Shown: positions 1 through 11,556 of the stretch, piece after piece
How the letters are laid out: every line of letters begins with the position of its first letter
How positions within the stretch are numbered: position 1 is the first letter of the stretch
Program-made: the position numbers and the translations under genes
NCBI GenBank assembly: GCA_016630905.1
Contig: WBMQ01000013.1
Coordinates: forward strand, 682,001-746,000
Source: Capillidium heterosporum
Taxonomy: Eukaryota; Entomophthoromycota; Entomophthoromycetes; Entomophthorales; Capillidiaceae
DNA length: 64,000 nucleotides
Direction of reading: 5' to 3'
Notes under the pieces: generated by a model
The model's input: the letters and a program-made list of their open reading frames with translations, nothing else
Told to the model about the DNA's origin: nothing
The model's database searches: none

Positions 1-141
1 CGACCGGGCTGGATACGGTCAAGGTTTGCGACTTCAACTTTAGTCGAGGATCCAAATTGTTCGAATAGGTTCAATATAGGTACCTCCAATTTGCTGAATC
101 ACATCTACGAGTTGGACGTAGAGTTTAAAGAGGGTTGTTGA
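1..141 (+). CDS. 3' end of an unidentified protein-coding gene (partial)
   Basis: The left edge reads as coding from base 3 (Thr-Gly-Leu-Asp-Thr-Val) to an in-frame TAG at 66-68. One base further on, the +1 frame stays open through ..FNIGTSNLLNHIYELDVEFKEG.. to TGA at 139-141. The composition of both parts is codon-like and acidic/hydrophobic in the way of the LRR/F-box proteins elsewhere in the window, but the piece is too short to name. The two frames join only if one base is skipped near 60-68, or if a very short intron is present; I cannot tell which. It is the weakest of the +1 frame changes listed in the findings. Confidence 0.4.
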   Translation, partial: RPGWIRSRFATSTLVEDPNCSNRFNIGTSNLLNHIYELDVEFKEGC

Positions 142-801
142 TCTTAAATATTGATTTATTTATATATCATATCTATTTTAGTACCATATTTTCACTTTAT
201 ATTTCGACTTGAGTTAGGTTTTAATCAAATTGAATTCAAAGGTGATGGCTTTGTAAGCTTATTATGGTACTATCTACTAGATTCATTTCAAAACTCATTA
301 AATAAGCCACATTATCTACTTTTTTCCTATAGCAGTTTATCTAGTTGTTAATTCAACTATTGTATTAGATTTTCAGGTGTATTCTATCTAAATAACCTTG
401 ATTTTGATTACATAAAGATTGTAAACTCAGATTATACTCACGTCTTAATCATTAAAAGATATACGATTTCTTTAATGACCCTCCAGTCACTCTGTCAGTC
501 TCACACATCCACAACATCACAACACTAAACAATATAAGGTTCATTAATTCACTTGTAAATATTCTGTACTACTAAAGTGCTTCCTTTGTTTCCTCTCAAG
601 AAAGGGACAATAGCTTGGAAAGTCTTGGGTGTTTTTAAAATTCTAAAGTAGCAAATGGCCAAAATATATAAATGTAAATACACAATAAACTTAGATGTTT
701 TTAACCGATGGTACTAAATTTGGCAGGTATAGCTATTGAGGTAGTTACAAAAATGGCGATGAAATGAAAATTTATTAGAAAATTAATTACATAACTAAAA
801 C
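142..801. other. intergenic, AT-rich
   Basis: No supportable gene. One 66-codon open frame at 151-351 is Phe/Tyr/Leu-rich and follows directly on the stop of the upstream gene; it looks like random AT-rich DNA. Confidence 0.6.
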
Positions 802-2095
802 CTAAGGTTTGTTCCCTGAGACCAAGCCAGCATCTCGAAGGGCCCAAAGATGGGGTGGGAAAGCAGCCTTGGGGTGGAAGAGTTTGCCATCCTTGAACGT
901 AAATACCGAATGTAAACGTTTGGTTCCCTGTCTCATGTTGTTGGCCGAATCGGTGAAGTTGAAAATACCTCTTTGCACCTCAAATATAGCTATATCAGCT
1001 GGACCACCTTTATGCAGGTGCCCCAAAGTCGGCAATTTCAAAATTTTGGCCGGTTCCAAGGTAGCTCGAGCCAACAACTCCTCTAAACTTAATCCCAAGT
1101 TCCAAAGCTTGGATATGACGGTAGGTAGGTCCTGGGCTGTTCCAAGCACGGAGACTTGGTGCAGATCAGAAGATACAGTATCAGGCATGAACTGGTTCTT
1201 GAGCATCTGCTCGGCGATGTTGTAGTTGAAGCTACCACCACCATGCCCAATGTCGAAAAGGACACCCTTGGCCTTGAGCTTAAGGTAGGAAGCGGTGAAG
1301 GCACCACTGCCGTCGACGTGCTTGTTTTCGTGACTATTCATAGCGTGAGTCAGTATATCACCTTTCTTGAGGTAAGGTTCGATTTCAACGATGGTGGGTG
1401 GGGCATGTCCCAAATGGACCATCAGTGGGAGATTGACAGCATCGGCCAATTCTCGAGCGTATATCAGACCTTTTAAACCAGAACCTGCCGTAGTGTCGGT
1501 ATCCATGCGAACTTTAAGTCCCTTGATGATATCAGTATGGTTGCGGATGGTAGCTATAGTCGCGTTGACATCGATACTCTTGTCAGGGAAAGCGAGCTCC
1601 CCGGTTCGAGCTACCAATCCCGTCCCAACAACGTTTAAGAAGACAGTTACTTTGACAGTCGATTTGTCGATGACGTACTCTTTAAACCCAGGGAAGTTGT
1701 AGCACCCGGACGAACCGGCGTCGTTCCAAGTGGTGACGCCACTTTGAGCAGCGATTGGATCGGCTTCGATACCCCAATACGTCGAACCCCAGTATACATG
1801 TGTGTGCATGTCGATTAGACCCGGAGCTATTATTTTACCCTGTAGGTTCATCACCTCGTACTTTGGATAGCTTTCTAAACTTATGGCGCCGATTTCCCGG
1901 ATGTCTACGACTTTGCCTTTGTGTACGAGCACGTCGCCAGGAATGAATTTCTTGAGTTTGGAGTCGAAAATGGTACCGTTCTGGAAAAGTATTGCTGTAC
2001 TAGGAGTGGTACTGCATTTCTGAGGTGGATGTTACGGTTGAAGATAGGAAGAGCGGAAGTTGGATCAGCCCTAGGACCGCGAATTTAAATTTCAT
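802..2095 (-). CDS. secreted-type amidohydrolase/deacetylase-like metallohydrolase, with a +1 frame break
   Basis: Metal-dependent hydrolase of the amidohydrolase superfamily (dihydroorotase/deacetylase-like), about 430 residues. Visible metal-site motifs in order are D-M-H-T-H (HxH), I-K-G-L-K-V (candidate carboxylated Lys), L-M-V-H-L-G-H, I-L-T-H-A and S-S-D-L-H (Asp base). The family start motif A-P-G-L-I-D-M-H-T-H is intact and the C-terminal small sheet domain (GGPADIAIFEV) is present. The chosen start is ATG at 2095 because it opens a good signal peptide, MKFKFAVLGLIQLPLFLSS. That frame ends at TAG near 2001 and the hydrolase body lies one base further on. A single skipped base restores it, as would removal of a 16-bp GT..AG segment (2020-2035), far shorter than other introns here. 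The substrate is unknown. The start overlaps the stop of the small upstream ORF. Confidence 0.75.
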
Positions 2096-2351
2096 TGTTA
2101 CTATTGTGTATACCTATCCGATTGAGCACTAGTAAGAGAACGATGGTCGGCAGTAAGAATTTGTAATTGGAGAAGATCCCTATGAAAAGCTTGTACTTTA
2201 AAAACTGTGGTCAAATCTATAGTTATTTATACTTACCACTATAACTCGATTTGATGGCAGGTGATACGTCAGGTTTGTTTGTGATATGGTCGTTCCCAGC
2301 CTTCAAGTCTCGAGGTGCAGTAGTGGCTTCAGGTTTTTTTCGTTGGTACAT
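2085..2351 (-). CDS. small tail-anchored membrane protein (hypothetical, 2 exons)
   Basis: Exon 1 is 2351-2237 and exon 2 is 2179-2085, with a 57-bp intron having a perfect GTAAGT donor and a TTTTCATAG acceptor; the phases agree. The product is 69 residues. It has a charged, Lys/Pro-rich N-terminal half (MYQRKKPEATTAPRD..) and one C-terminal hydrophobic helix (KFLLPTIVLLLVLNRIGI), as in tail-anchored ER or mitochondrial proteins. I do not recognise the family. Its stop codon (2085-2087) lies 8-10 bases inside the amidohydrolase start on the same strand, so the two could share a transcript. It could also be a chance open frame in that gene's 5' leader. Confidence 0.4.
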
Positions 2352-3381
2352 GTTGGAAATACGGATTAGTTGTAAAGGAAGCAGTGAAAATAATTCTTTG
2401 GGGGTTGCCTTTATATAATGTACTTCAGTGCATACCAACTAGTTTAGTTGACCTATCATCATTCGATTGAAAAGCTTAAAAAGTAAATTTCCATTAGCGA
2501 CTGATATAAAACTGGATATTACCGAAATTGGAGAACAAATCCTATAGTTGCCACTACGAACCAGAAAGTGCTGGTTTAACTTAAACTAAATTCCCGTTCT
2601 TTTTTAGATAAGGCTATATCCGATGGAGCTGTTGTGCAGATAAGCGTCTTGACAATCTTTGATTGTCTACTGGACCCGTCTCTTGGTCTTTATTCGTCTA
2701 GTTTTAGGTGTGTCTGAATTTGCTTTCAAATCATCTTTTCAACTATTTTCACTTCTATTTCGAAGTATAAATGTTTGTCATAGTGTCTATCACAAGTCTA
2801 AAAGCCACTACCAATGTGACATATACCGGTTTTTAGAATTACCTATACCTTATTGCGCTCCGAGATTTATCTCTATCCTACAGTTGCAAACTTTATATCT
2901 CATTTTGAATAGCTGTGAAAGAACTTATAGATGAAATAGAGCTATATAAGTAATCTCATAGCTTGAGAGTGACGAATAGAGAAGCTTGTTATGAAAAGTT
3001 GATTGCTTCCATTGGCTACTCCTTAACTTATGAAGTCAAATTATAAGTTTATATATACTTAATAGCAGTAAGAAAGTCACTGAAAATACAATCTTTAATT
3101 GAAGAAACTATTAACCACGAACTAATTATTGGTTTCTAGAAATATACTTTCTTGACATTGCTCATGCTGACTTTCAATATTTGGATGATGGATCCAAGAA
3201 TCAACGCTTCAGCTTTGGAGTTTTGGATTTTCTTGAATCAATTACAAAAAAGTAACCAATAATAGCTCTCTAATAGGTTTGATAGAATCACCATTTCGTG
3301 GACTTATAAAATATTCATAAGCAAACTCTGAAAATTTTCTTGAAAACAGCTCAAGCTTTTCAATAACTAGAGTACGAAAAT
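2352..3381. other. divergent intergenic region
   Basis: About 1 kb between a minus-strand gene and the plus-strand exportin gene. It should hold both promoters. I see no conserved motif or RNA gene; an open frame at 2659-2934 has no codon-like composition. Confidence 0.5.
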
Positions 3382-6300
3382 ATGGCAGCAGTAATCGACA
3401 TCAATCAACTAGAGCAACTGTTACAACAGACTTTAAATCAAAATTTCAAAGCAGGTAATACTCTAAAAGATTGTTTCTATAATCCAATTTCATACGACTA
3501 AGTATTTTATTAGCTGAAGAGCAATTGAAACAGGCTGAACAACTACCGTCCTTTATACCTACCCTTTTAGAATTCATTTCTTTAAATGATCGCGACACAC
3601 AACTCCGGTTTGTCGGTTCCATTTATTTGAAGAATTTGATTCGGAGGGAATGGAAGTCTGAAGCTGAGAAAGACTTTATTACTCAAGAATCAAAAGAATT
3701 AGTCAAGGCCAACATAGTCGACATCCTGTTGAAATCGCCAAAGAATATTCAAATACAACTCATTGAGGCTATGAACTCAATTATCAAAGAAGACTATAAT
3801 ACAAAATGGCCAAATTTACCTACTGTAACATTTATACTAAAATTTAGGTTGACTAATTATTTAGATTTTGGTTGCAAAACTAGAAACCAATGACTTTAAT
3901 GCTATCCTCCCTGTCCTTCAAATTTTCGACAATATTACAATAAGGTAAATCGTATATTTGAGTTTGTTTATAATATGGATTTTTAGATGGCGTACCAATA
4001 CTGCCAACGATAAATTGGAGGCGGAAATCATTAGAACGTTGAATCTATTGGCAGTACCATTCCTGAATCTATTCAAGGTAATTTTGATTGATTTCTATAT
4101 TGTATGAATGAAATATTAGCTTCTGATTGAGAATACCGTCTCTGGATCAGTACCTATCGAGCAGCTTCCTTTAATTTTAAGCTGTATTGAAGTTATGTTG
4201 GATATTTATCTTTCCTCGTGCTATTATGATATCTACCAACACTTTAGCGACAACAACACTACTATATTATCTTTGTTATACTCCATGCTCTGCTACAGCA
4301 ATCCCGGTTTCTACCATGAAGTAAGTTCTTTTTGAACCGTCTATTCTAAGCCATATAGGACAGCTGATAAGCCTGGGAATTTGATCAAGATCCAATCTTC
4401 AATTATATCCATACTGGACCTGTACTTCTTTAAATACATGAACGACTTTGAAAACTTCAATCAGTTTATGTCTAAAATCTTTGAGATGCTAGTTAATACC
4501 AGCGATGAATCCAAATTTGATCCGGTAATTGAAAACTATTTAGTTTATCACAGTGCTCATATATTGCTTAGTTCATCTGTACCGCTTTGAAATTCCTTTC
4601 TATGGTCTTTAAACGCAAAGAGTGCGCTGAAGAATTCTGTACTGAAGAAATACTTTCAACCCTATGCAATAAAATTATCATTCCTAATGGAATGCTCAGA
4701 GGTAACTAAAAGCTATTTACTAAACTGATTTTATCTTAGAATCCGATATTGAGCTATTTGAAGATGAACCAATCGAGTACGTGCGACGAGAGCTAGAAGG
4801 TTCAGGGAGTGATTCCAGAAGACAATCGACCTCAGAACTAATCAGAGTGCTGCTTGGAGTTGCTGAAGCAAAGATTGCCCATATATTCAAAGCTTACAGT
4901 GAAGAACATCTTAGAGTAAGCTAGATAGATTCGAACAACATTAATTATTCGTTATTTTTGAGTAGATTTATAATGCAGATCCTATTAATAACTGGAAAAG
5001 CAAAGATACGTCCCTGTTCTTGTTTTCAGCTATAGCCATCAAGACATATACGGCAGCGGTATATTTCAAAGTAAAACTGTATTAACATATTTTAGTTTGG
5101 TGCTGTTAAAGTAAGCTCCGAAGTCAATCTTATGAGCTTCTTCAATGAATTTGTACTACCTGATATTAAAACTGAGGCCACCGTCAACCCCATACTCAAG
5201 GTTAACGCTTTGAAATTCATTTTCAACTTCCGCAATCACTTAGATCCCGGACAGATCTTGCAATTTTTGCCAATTATCAACCAAAATCTGCAGGCGCCTC
5301 AGTACGCAGTCTACACTTTCGCAGCCATCTGCCTGGAGCGAATTTTGTTCCTCAAGGATGGTGCTGGTAAGTTCATCTTCACTGAAGCGGTCCTAGGTGT
5401 CATGATGGAACCACTGTTCACCAACTTGTTCAACCTGAGCGAACGTGAGGGCGCCCAGAACCCAACCAAGGTTGCTGAGAACGACTTTGTAATGAAAGCC
5501 ATCATGCGTATTATCATCGTTGGTAAGGATACCATCTTGGCTCACCGCCTGTTGATCGCCCAGAAGCTGAGCGTACTACTTCAGATCGTCAGCAGTAACC
5601 CCAGCAACCCCAAGTATAATCACTATTTGTTTGAGAGTATTGGAGCCGTTGTTAGGTACATTTTCATCAATAGCTATGCCTAATATTTTTGATATAGATA
5701 CGCTCATCCCACTAGTGAGGAATTTGAATCCACCTTCTGGGCTCCCTTTGAATTAATTTTGATCCAAGAAGTCTCTGGTACAGTCAATTTTAATTCAGTA
5801 TACTGATTTTTTAGAATTCGTTCCTTATGTGCTACAGATCACCAGTCAGATTCTCAGCTATCACCCGTCGACCGCTCCGATTCCCCAACTATTTGTAAAG
5901 ATATGGAACCCTCTGGTACAGCCAGATATCTGGCGATCCACCGGTAAGCTAACCTATTAGTATTTTTACTGATTATATTAGGGAACATACCTGCTCTGGT
6001 CAAGCTAGTCAAAGTCTACATCGTCCACACCCCTGGTTTCATCTCCCAGCCTACCAACTTGAAAGGACTCCTGGGTGCCTTTAAGATGGTGCTTAATTCC
6101 AACTCCTACCCTGAACTTGCCTTAAGCCTTCTGGAAACCCTGTTCTCTCATATTCCCACGTAGTTTTTATTTTATACAGCAGCTTACCTTTCTATCTAGC
6201 AATGATTTGAATCCATTTGTGAATACGATATTCCAGCTGGTATTGATGCGCCTCAGATCATGTAAAAAAGTCATCTTCGGGTCCCAGTTCATCCAATTCC

Positions 6301-6926
6301 TGGCAACTCTATTCTGTATTAACCGACCAGACTTCGCACCTCCCCTGGTTGTACAGTGGCTAGAAGCGGTATCTGCAGGGTAAGTGCCTTTTACTCTTTA
6401 TCCAAGCTAACTAGCGCTCGGTTATTCTTATAGAGCTACCGTTAAGATTTTGAACGAATACATCATTCCAAATCTACCCCAGCTCCAGAACGTCGATCAC
6501 AAAGCCATCGTGATTGGGTATCTGAGACTCCTTACCTGCGACTTGAGCTTTTTCCAGGGGGATCGCCGATCCTTATGGTAAGTTTATTTAACCGATAGCT
6601 AACTAACCTTCAGGCCTCTATTGCTCAACGTCGTCATCCAGCTGCACAACAATGGCTTGATGGTCCCAACCGACATGGTGGATCATAACGCAGCTATTGA
6701 TAACGCGTACGAACAGGAAGAAGTGACGTTCCAAGCGGCGTACGTAGCTTTAGCTTCCGCTACTACCAAAACTGCCGGACCAGCCGACGCCTACGGACCT
6801 CTGGTTAAGTACATTGGTGCTACAATGAAGCAATTTGTGGGAGAAAATCAAGCCTTCTATTACGAATGTTCCACTGCACTTGCGCCCCAAACTGTTGAAA
6901 CGTTGGAGCGATGCCTAACTGCCTAA
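3382..6926 (+). CDS. CSE1: exportin-2 / Cse1 (importin-alpha re-exporter), 16 exons
   Basis: Karyopherin that returns importin-alpha to the cytoplasm with Ran-GTP. Exons are 3382-3454, 3514-3824, 3865-3944, 3987-4077, 4120-4320, 4372-4524 (acceptor uncertain), 4572-4701, 4740-4915, 4966-5058, 5096-5655, 5698-5777, 5815-5943, 5982-6159, 6200-6379, 6434-6577 and 6614-6926. They give about 963 residues, close to the family's usual 960. Signature blocks are the N-terminal importin-beta-like repeat (LRFVGSIYLKNLIRREW), I-E-Y-V-R-R-E-L-E-G-S-G-S-D-S-R-R, V-N-A-L-K-F-I-F-N-F-R-N, Y-A-V-Y-T-F-A-A-I, E-F-V-P-Y-V-L-Q-I and G-N-I-P-A-L-V-K-L. All introns are 36-59 bp with GT..AG. The exon 5/6 junction is odd: the obvious acceptor (TATAG at 4354-4358) leaves the frame out by +1, and the in-frame choice AAG at 4369-4371 deletes residues the family keeps. 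Confidence 0.95.
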
Positions 6927-7072
6927 AGCCATTACTCCAACTGGATTTTAATATATATATTGGTTGCTTAGGTGACTGTAGTCCCGTCCTTTATCTCGTA
7001 ATTAAATTTGAGTCTCCCTGATCACAGCTTATTAAAATATATTTATAAACAACTATTTGAAATATTAGCGAT
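6927..7072. other. short convergent intergenic region
   Basis: Separates the converging 3' ends of the exportin and PDI-like genes. It is AT-rich and must contain both polyadenylation regions; nothing else is seen. Confidence 0.6.
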
Positions 7073-8716
7073 TTATTCTCTCAATTCATGCTCTTCAGTA
7101 TCAACTCTGGTATATCGTTTCTTAATAACCAACCTCTTATACAACAAAGATACAAAGGTAAGTAACGCGACAATCTGCAACGTTGGCAACCACCAGTAAC
7201 TTACAACCGTCATCAGAGGCACTTTGACCTCAAAAGATTTTGGCTAACAAATTAATACAACTTCAAAAATATAAAATTACCTCCAAATTGGTATCGTCGA
7301 ACGTCATCAGTAACTCGTTAAAGGCTTGTACGCTGGCTTTGACATCCTTCTGATACCAGTCAAATGAATCCATTTGGAACATGTATCTTTTGGTCGGATC
7401 GACGAGGAGGCTTTTGAAATCCTTTTCGACTTTGAATTTGGTGTCGAATTTGTCCTGGTCGGTGATTATATAGGGTCGGAAACAGAAACTGTCTTGGAAC
7501 CGACTGGTTAGCTGGCCGTTGAACTCGGTTAGCTGATTGAGCCATTCCTTCTGAAATTCCGAAAGTCGATTTGAGAGCTCATTGACTTGGCTATCAGTTG
7601 CCTGTATTATGACATGATGGCACCTACCAGCACTGATGTCTTTGTTAAACTGAGGTTCGACCCATGGGTAGTTAGCTCGGAACGCTGCCGATCGAAGTAC
7701 CCATCGGTCAACGACTGTATCGAACCTCAAATCCAAATCCTGGACTTTAACGGTAAGCTTCAAAGCTTCATCTCGGTCTTTTACGTCGACAACATATAGT
7801 GTAAGTTCGCTTCCACGCAGAGCTTCCTTTATCACATCTACGTTAACTTTATTTGATCCACCTTGCAGCTTGACCTGCCAACTTTCGCTGATTTTGTTGA
7901 ATTGGTCGGGGTTGAGCGTCTTCACCTCAGGCAAGAAGTAATTCTTGGCTTCGGCATAGAGCTTAGGCATTGACAGTTCTCCACGGACCTGATGATCGGA
8001 GATATTGCCTTTGAGTTGAGGTAGGTAGAATCGAAGGTCGGGTACACCGCGTACGTTGAACTGCTGGCATAACTTCATGAACTTGAGGCAGTTGAGTCGA
8101 CTTAAATTTATCTGTTGCTGAGATAGAAGGGCTAATTTTTCGTACTTTGGGGCGAGTGCCTGGCAGTGGGGACACTGGGGCGAGTAGAACTCGACCAGCC
8201 ATACTCCCAAACTGTGGAATACCCGAGATAGCTTATCCTCGTCGAGTTCTAAAACCTTACCACTTAAATTTACCTGGTCCAGACCAGCTACGTTTGAATT
8301 ACCGGCACCCTCAATCTTGTTCAGCTTGGTCACTAAACTTTCTACCTCCAAAAACTTGGCCAAGGGCCCTAACTCCCGTTCTTCAACGTACTCCAAAGTG
8401 TTCATCTTGGAATCAATGGCCAAAAGAGTAGGGTAAGCCGATATGTTAAAGTGCTGGCATAAAGGCTTGTTGTTGTAGCAGTCGACTTTACCTAATTTCA
8501 ATTTATCGGTTTTGGATAGGATTGGAACCTGACCCAAGCTTTGAAAGGTTGGTTCAAGCTGCCTACAGAGCATGCACCAATCTGTGTAGAAATTGACGAA
8601 CCTAAGCTATCTTTTAACCTAGCCTATTTCATTAAAATTTACCATATCTCGGATTCCGATAAATCTTCAATCTCCTTTAGAGCAACGACTTTAGTTAGGC
8701 TCGATTTTGATGCCAT
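7073..8716 (-). CDS. membrane-anchored thioredoxin-domain / PDI-like protein, 3 exons
   Basis: Exons are 8716-8643, 8601-7281 and 7243-7073, with introns of 41 and 37 bp in agreeing phases, giving 521 residues. Two thioredoxin folds are visible. The first has W-C-M-L-C at residues 33-37, with the flanking V-N-F-Y-T-D. The second has W-L-V-E-F-Y-S-P-Q-C-P-H-C, cysteines near 168 and 171. A cis-Pro region (A-Y-P-T-L, then G-V-P-D-L-R-F-Y) follows each. The C-terminus has one membrane helix (about 480-502, WWLPTLQIVALLTFVSLLY) and a basic then acidic tail (KRLVIKKRYTRVDTEEHE). This resembles the TMX/Eps1 group of ER thiol oxidoreductases. No signal peptide is seen before the first domain; an upstream signal exon may exist. 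Confidence 0.85.
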
Positions 8717-9988
8717 AGTACTGGTTATATAGAGAGGTTAAGATACCTTTCTTGGAATCTTTGTTAGTGTTCTTTGGAATTCTCAGAAATGTGATGTCAT
8801 TTGAAATATTGCGTTTATAATCAATACTCGGTGAGTTTCATCAGCTGATAAATTTGGGGATGCAGATTTTGGATTCTCTATCCCTGTCATCTACTTCCAT
8901 CTCTACAGCTATGGCCTCACTTTTAATTATCTCGATCCTTTAGACTAGCTACGTTCTCTACACTGAAATCTCATCTGAAATTTATAATACTTGCTCCATC
9001 CTATATCTCATTAGAAAATATTCTTCCAAAGTAGACGTCTTTCGGCTGATTTGACTACTAATAACAAATTCTTCTGATTAAATACTCAAAATGGGGTTGG
9101 TATTAGTCGTCTTGGGTACTAGACCGCCTTCTCGCTCAACATCACCTATTTATTTACCTCTTTGATTTAAATAATTCGTTATAAACCAACTTTACTCACC
9201 TTGAGGATTAAGACACAGGATAGCTAAACTTCTAATGCAATTAATCGGTTTACTTACCTTTTATAACAGTGGTCTTTAACTTTTGCATGAAAAATTTTAA
9301 ACTATGGGTATATCTTGGAGTTTTAGAAATTCTGTAATTGTGTCACAGCACAAGGTTGAAGACCACTGTTCTACAGGCTGAAAAAATTGAAGGTAAATAC
9401 TATGGATGCAGATGCAGCTTCCCTACAACACTATCATCTACAGTAAAAAGAGTATTTAAGGAATAGTTGTAGACTATATATGGTTTATTTAAAAAATTAA
9501 TATCCGATTCTACACTATCCACTTTTTATTTCCATTTCGATAATATAACAACAGTATACCTTTTAAGAGTAAGCTGAAGGTATAGGAACTTTCAAGCTCC
9601 ACTTCAAAGCTTGGCAAAATATAAAATTATATTCAAGTAATTTGTAAGATATAGCCATTTATTATAAATAGGTAGATAAAGCTGGTAGGGCGAATGTAGG
9701 GGGTATAGCGATAACTTTGATGGGCACTTTGATTCAGACTTTTTTACTTTGAAAAAAAGTTAGAAAAGATAGGTACATATGGCGATAACAAGGAATTTAG
9801 CAATCTTGGAGGCCGGTCCAAAGGCAGACAGAAACAAAAACAAGCAAAATTTATACAATTTACAGCATTTTTACAGGTACAGCTAGGCTTTGATAGTTTT
9901 GAACGATGATGTTGGAAGGAAGCACCGCTTCCCTTGAAAGTTTACGGTTATAGAAAATAAATAAAGTTGCACAGATAGGAACGGAAAA
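8717..9988. other. intergenic, AT-rich
   Basis: No coding frame or RNA gene seen. The left part is the likely promoter of the PDI-like gene and may hold an unrecognised signal-peptide exon. The right part is the 3' region of the C2H2 gene. Confidence 0.5.
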
Positions 9989-11038
9989 CTAATTATAGTT
10001 TGTGGGAATACAAGGTTGGTTGAAGCTATCGAAGCTCATATCCATATTGAGGTCGAAGTTTTGGTTCAAGGTATTTAGCTGCTGCTGTTGGTTGTTGTTG
10101 CTGTTACTACACGGCCTACCCAGCGTCAGAAACTTGAATTGACTATTACTGTTGCTGCTGACGCTGTTTTTCCTACTGGAATTTTTGGACTTGTAGCCGT
10201 TAGGCTTGTGGATTTTGATGTGTTGAGCCAGGTTGTCGGTCCGCGAGAATTTCTTATTACATTCAGGGTAGCTGCAACAGTAAGGTCTATCATTGGTGTG
10301 GATAGACCGGTAGTGCCGCTTGAGATGTTCAGAGCGTTTGAACATCTTGCCGCAACCGGGGAACGCACACTGGAAGGGTCGAGTCAGCATGACAGCCAGG
10401 TCATGGACCTCCATGTTGAAGGGGAGCATGCGTTCGTAGGTGTTGGGTAGGATCTCCATGTTGGAGGCGATGGACTTGGCCCGGCGTTTGGGGCTAAACT
10501 TCTCGAACTCTTGCAAGTTTTCGTGCTGAGGCTGATAGATGGAGCTTAAACTCGAGTCATCAAAGACTTTGTAGCTCTGCATCTGCTGGTAGGGGAAGTT
10601 GGCAAACTGCTGGGGACTTTTTTCTAGTTCCCTTAAATCTTCAGAGACTTGGGGTACGTTGTAGGAGCTGGGGGATTGGTTCATACCGCAGTTACTGTCC
10701 ATAGAATTGGAGAGCATATAGTAAGCTGACGCGTCCCAGCTGTTGGATCGCATGGGGATGTGGGGCATCGAGTAGTTTAGAACATTGTTCGGAGAGTAGT
10801 TAAAGTTGTTGAAGTACTCGTTGGTTGGGGATTGGCTAAAAGTGTGACTCAATGAGTCGGTTGGAGAGTGTACGAAGTTCGGGTTCATTTGGCTTATGGC
10901 TCCGTGCTCCTCGGCTTTGACCGATTGGACCGAGTCATTTCGGTTAGGGTACCACTGGCATCCGGGGTAGTAACCGTTCATGGGGAGGCTGGCGAGCACA
11001 CCCTCGTTCAAGTGTAAATTTTCGTGCTTCATCTCCAT
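9989..11038 (-). CDS. C2H2 zinc-finger transcription factor, Msn2/4-like
   Basis: Single-exon gene of 349 residues. Two adjacent C2H2 fingers lie at about residues 222-246 and 252-276 ([21 protein letters not shown] and [21 protein letters not shown]). The base-contact residues R-S-E-H-L-K-R and R-T-D-N-L-A-Q are those of Msn2/Msn4/Com2-type stress regulators, which bind AGGGG-type elements in yeasts. The rest is low complexity: Ser/Asn/Tyr/Met-rich N-terminal region ([11 protein letters not shown]), a basic F-S-P-K-R-R-A-K-S motif that could be a nuclear localisation or phosphorylation site, and a Gln/Asn-rich tail (N-N-N-Q-Q-Q-Q-L). The start Met-Glu-Met follows a good CAG acceptor context, so a 5'-UTR intron is possible. 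A paralogue lies at 29338-30255. Confidence 0.92.
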   Translation of the reverse strand: MEMKHENLHLNEGVLASLPMNGYYPGCQWYPNRNDSVQSVKAEEHGAISQMNPNFVHSPTDSLSHTFSQSPTNEYFNNFNYSPNNVLNYSMPHIPMRSNSWDASAYYMLSNSMDSNCGMNQSPSSYNVPQVSEDLRELEKSPQQFANFPYQQMQSYKVFDDSSLSSIYQPQHENLQEFEKFSPKRRAKSIASNMEILPNTYERMLPFNMEVHDLAVMLTRPFQCAFPGCGKMFKRSEHLKRHYRSIHTNDRPYCCSYPECNKKFSRTDNLAQHIKIHKPNGYKSKNSSRKNSVSSNSNSQFKFLTLGRPCSNSNNNQQQQLNTLNQNFDLNMDMSFDSFNQPCIPTNYN

Positions 11039-11556
11039 CTGGGGTTGTAGAAGTGCAGTAAGGATTGTAAAGTTTACAAAGACAGTAACGAATTTAGGTT
11101 TATATACTGTTGAAAAGTGGTGTGGGAAATGGTTGGAAAACTAAGTCCAAAAAGTGAGCGTTGATAAAATTAGTTTGAAGTCTATTTCTCAGGGCTGGTG
11201 TGCACTTTTATATGCCTTAATTCCATTTTCAAGGCAGGGAATAGTTTAATCCAAAGATTCCCCATACATTTCAATACATTTCCTATAAGTCCTGTAAGTG
11301 CGAAGCTTATAGGTGTAGCTTATCGTGTTTTTAATTAACCATTAATAGGTACAGATGGTAGGCATATATTAAATCTAGCCTATCCTTTTAATACTGCAAC
11401 CCTTGAATTGGTGTTTAATTTGGACGCAAACTATTCTATAAACTATAAATTATTAATCGGAGGGCGCTATCCAAAGTATCCATCTCAAATCTCTTTTTAT
11501 CACATCCCTTATTCCTGGTTTTACTTGTAACCGGTCAACAACGTTTTTATCATAAA
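11039..11556. other. intergenic
   Basis: Likely promoter and leader of the C2H2 gene, containing several TATA-like runs. No gene seen. Confidence 0.5.

Noticed and set aside
151-351. 66-codon plus-strand open frame
   Set aside because: AT-rich, Phe/Tyr/Leu composition of random DNA, no splice or homology support.
809-1946. Several antisense frames of 60-140 codons over the amidohydrolase
   Set aside because: Shadows of the coding strand; the enzyme motifs are on the minus strand.
2020-2035. 16-bp intron in the amidohydrolase as the preferred explanation
   Set aside because: All convincing introns here are at least 32 bp; kept only as an alternative to the +1 change.
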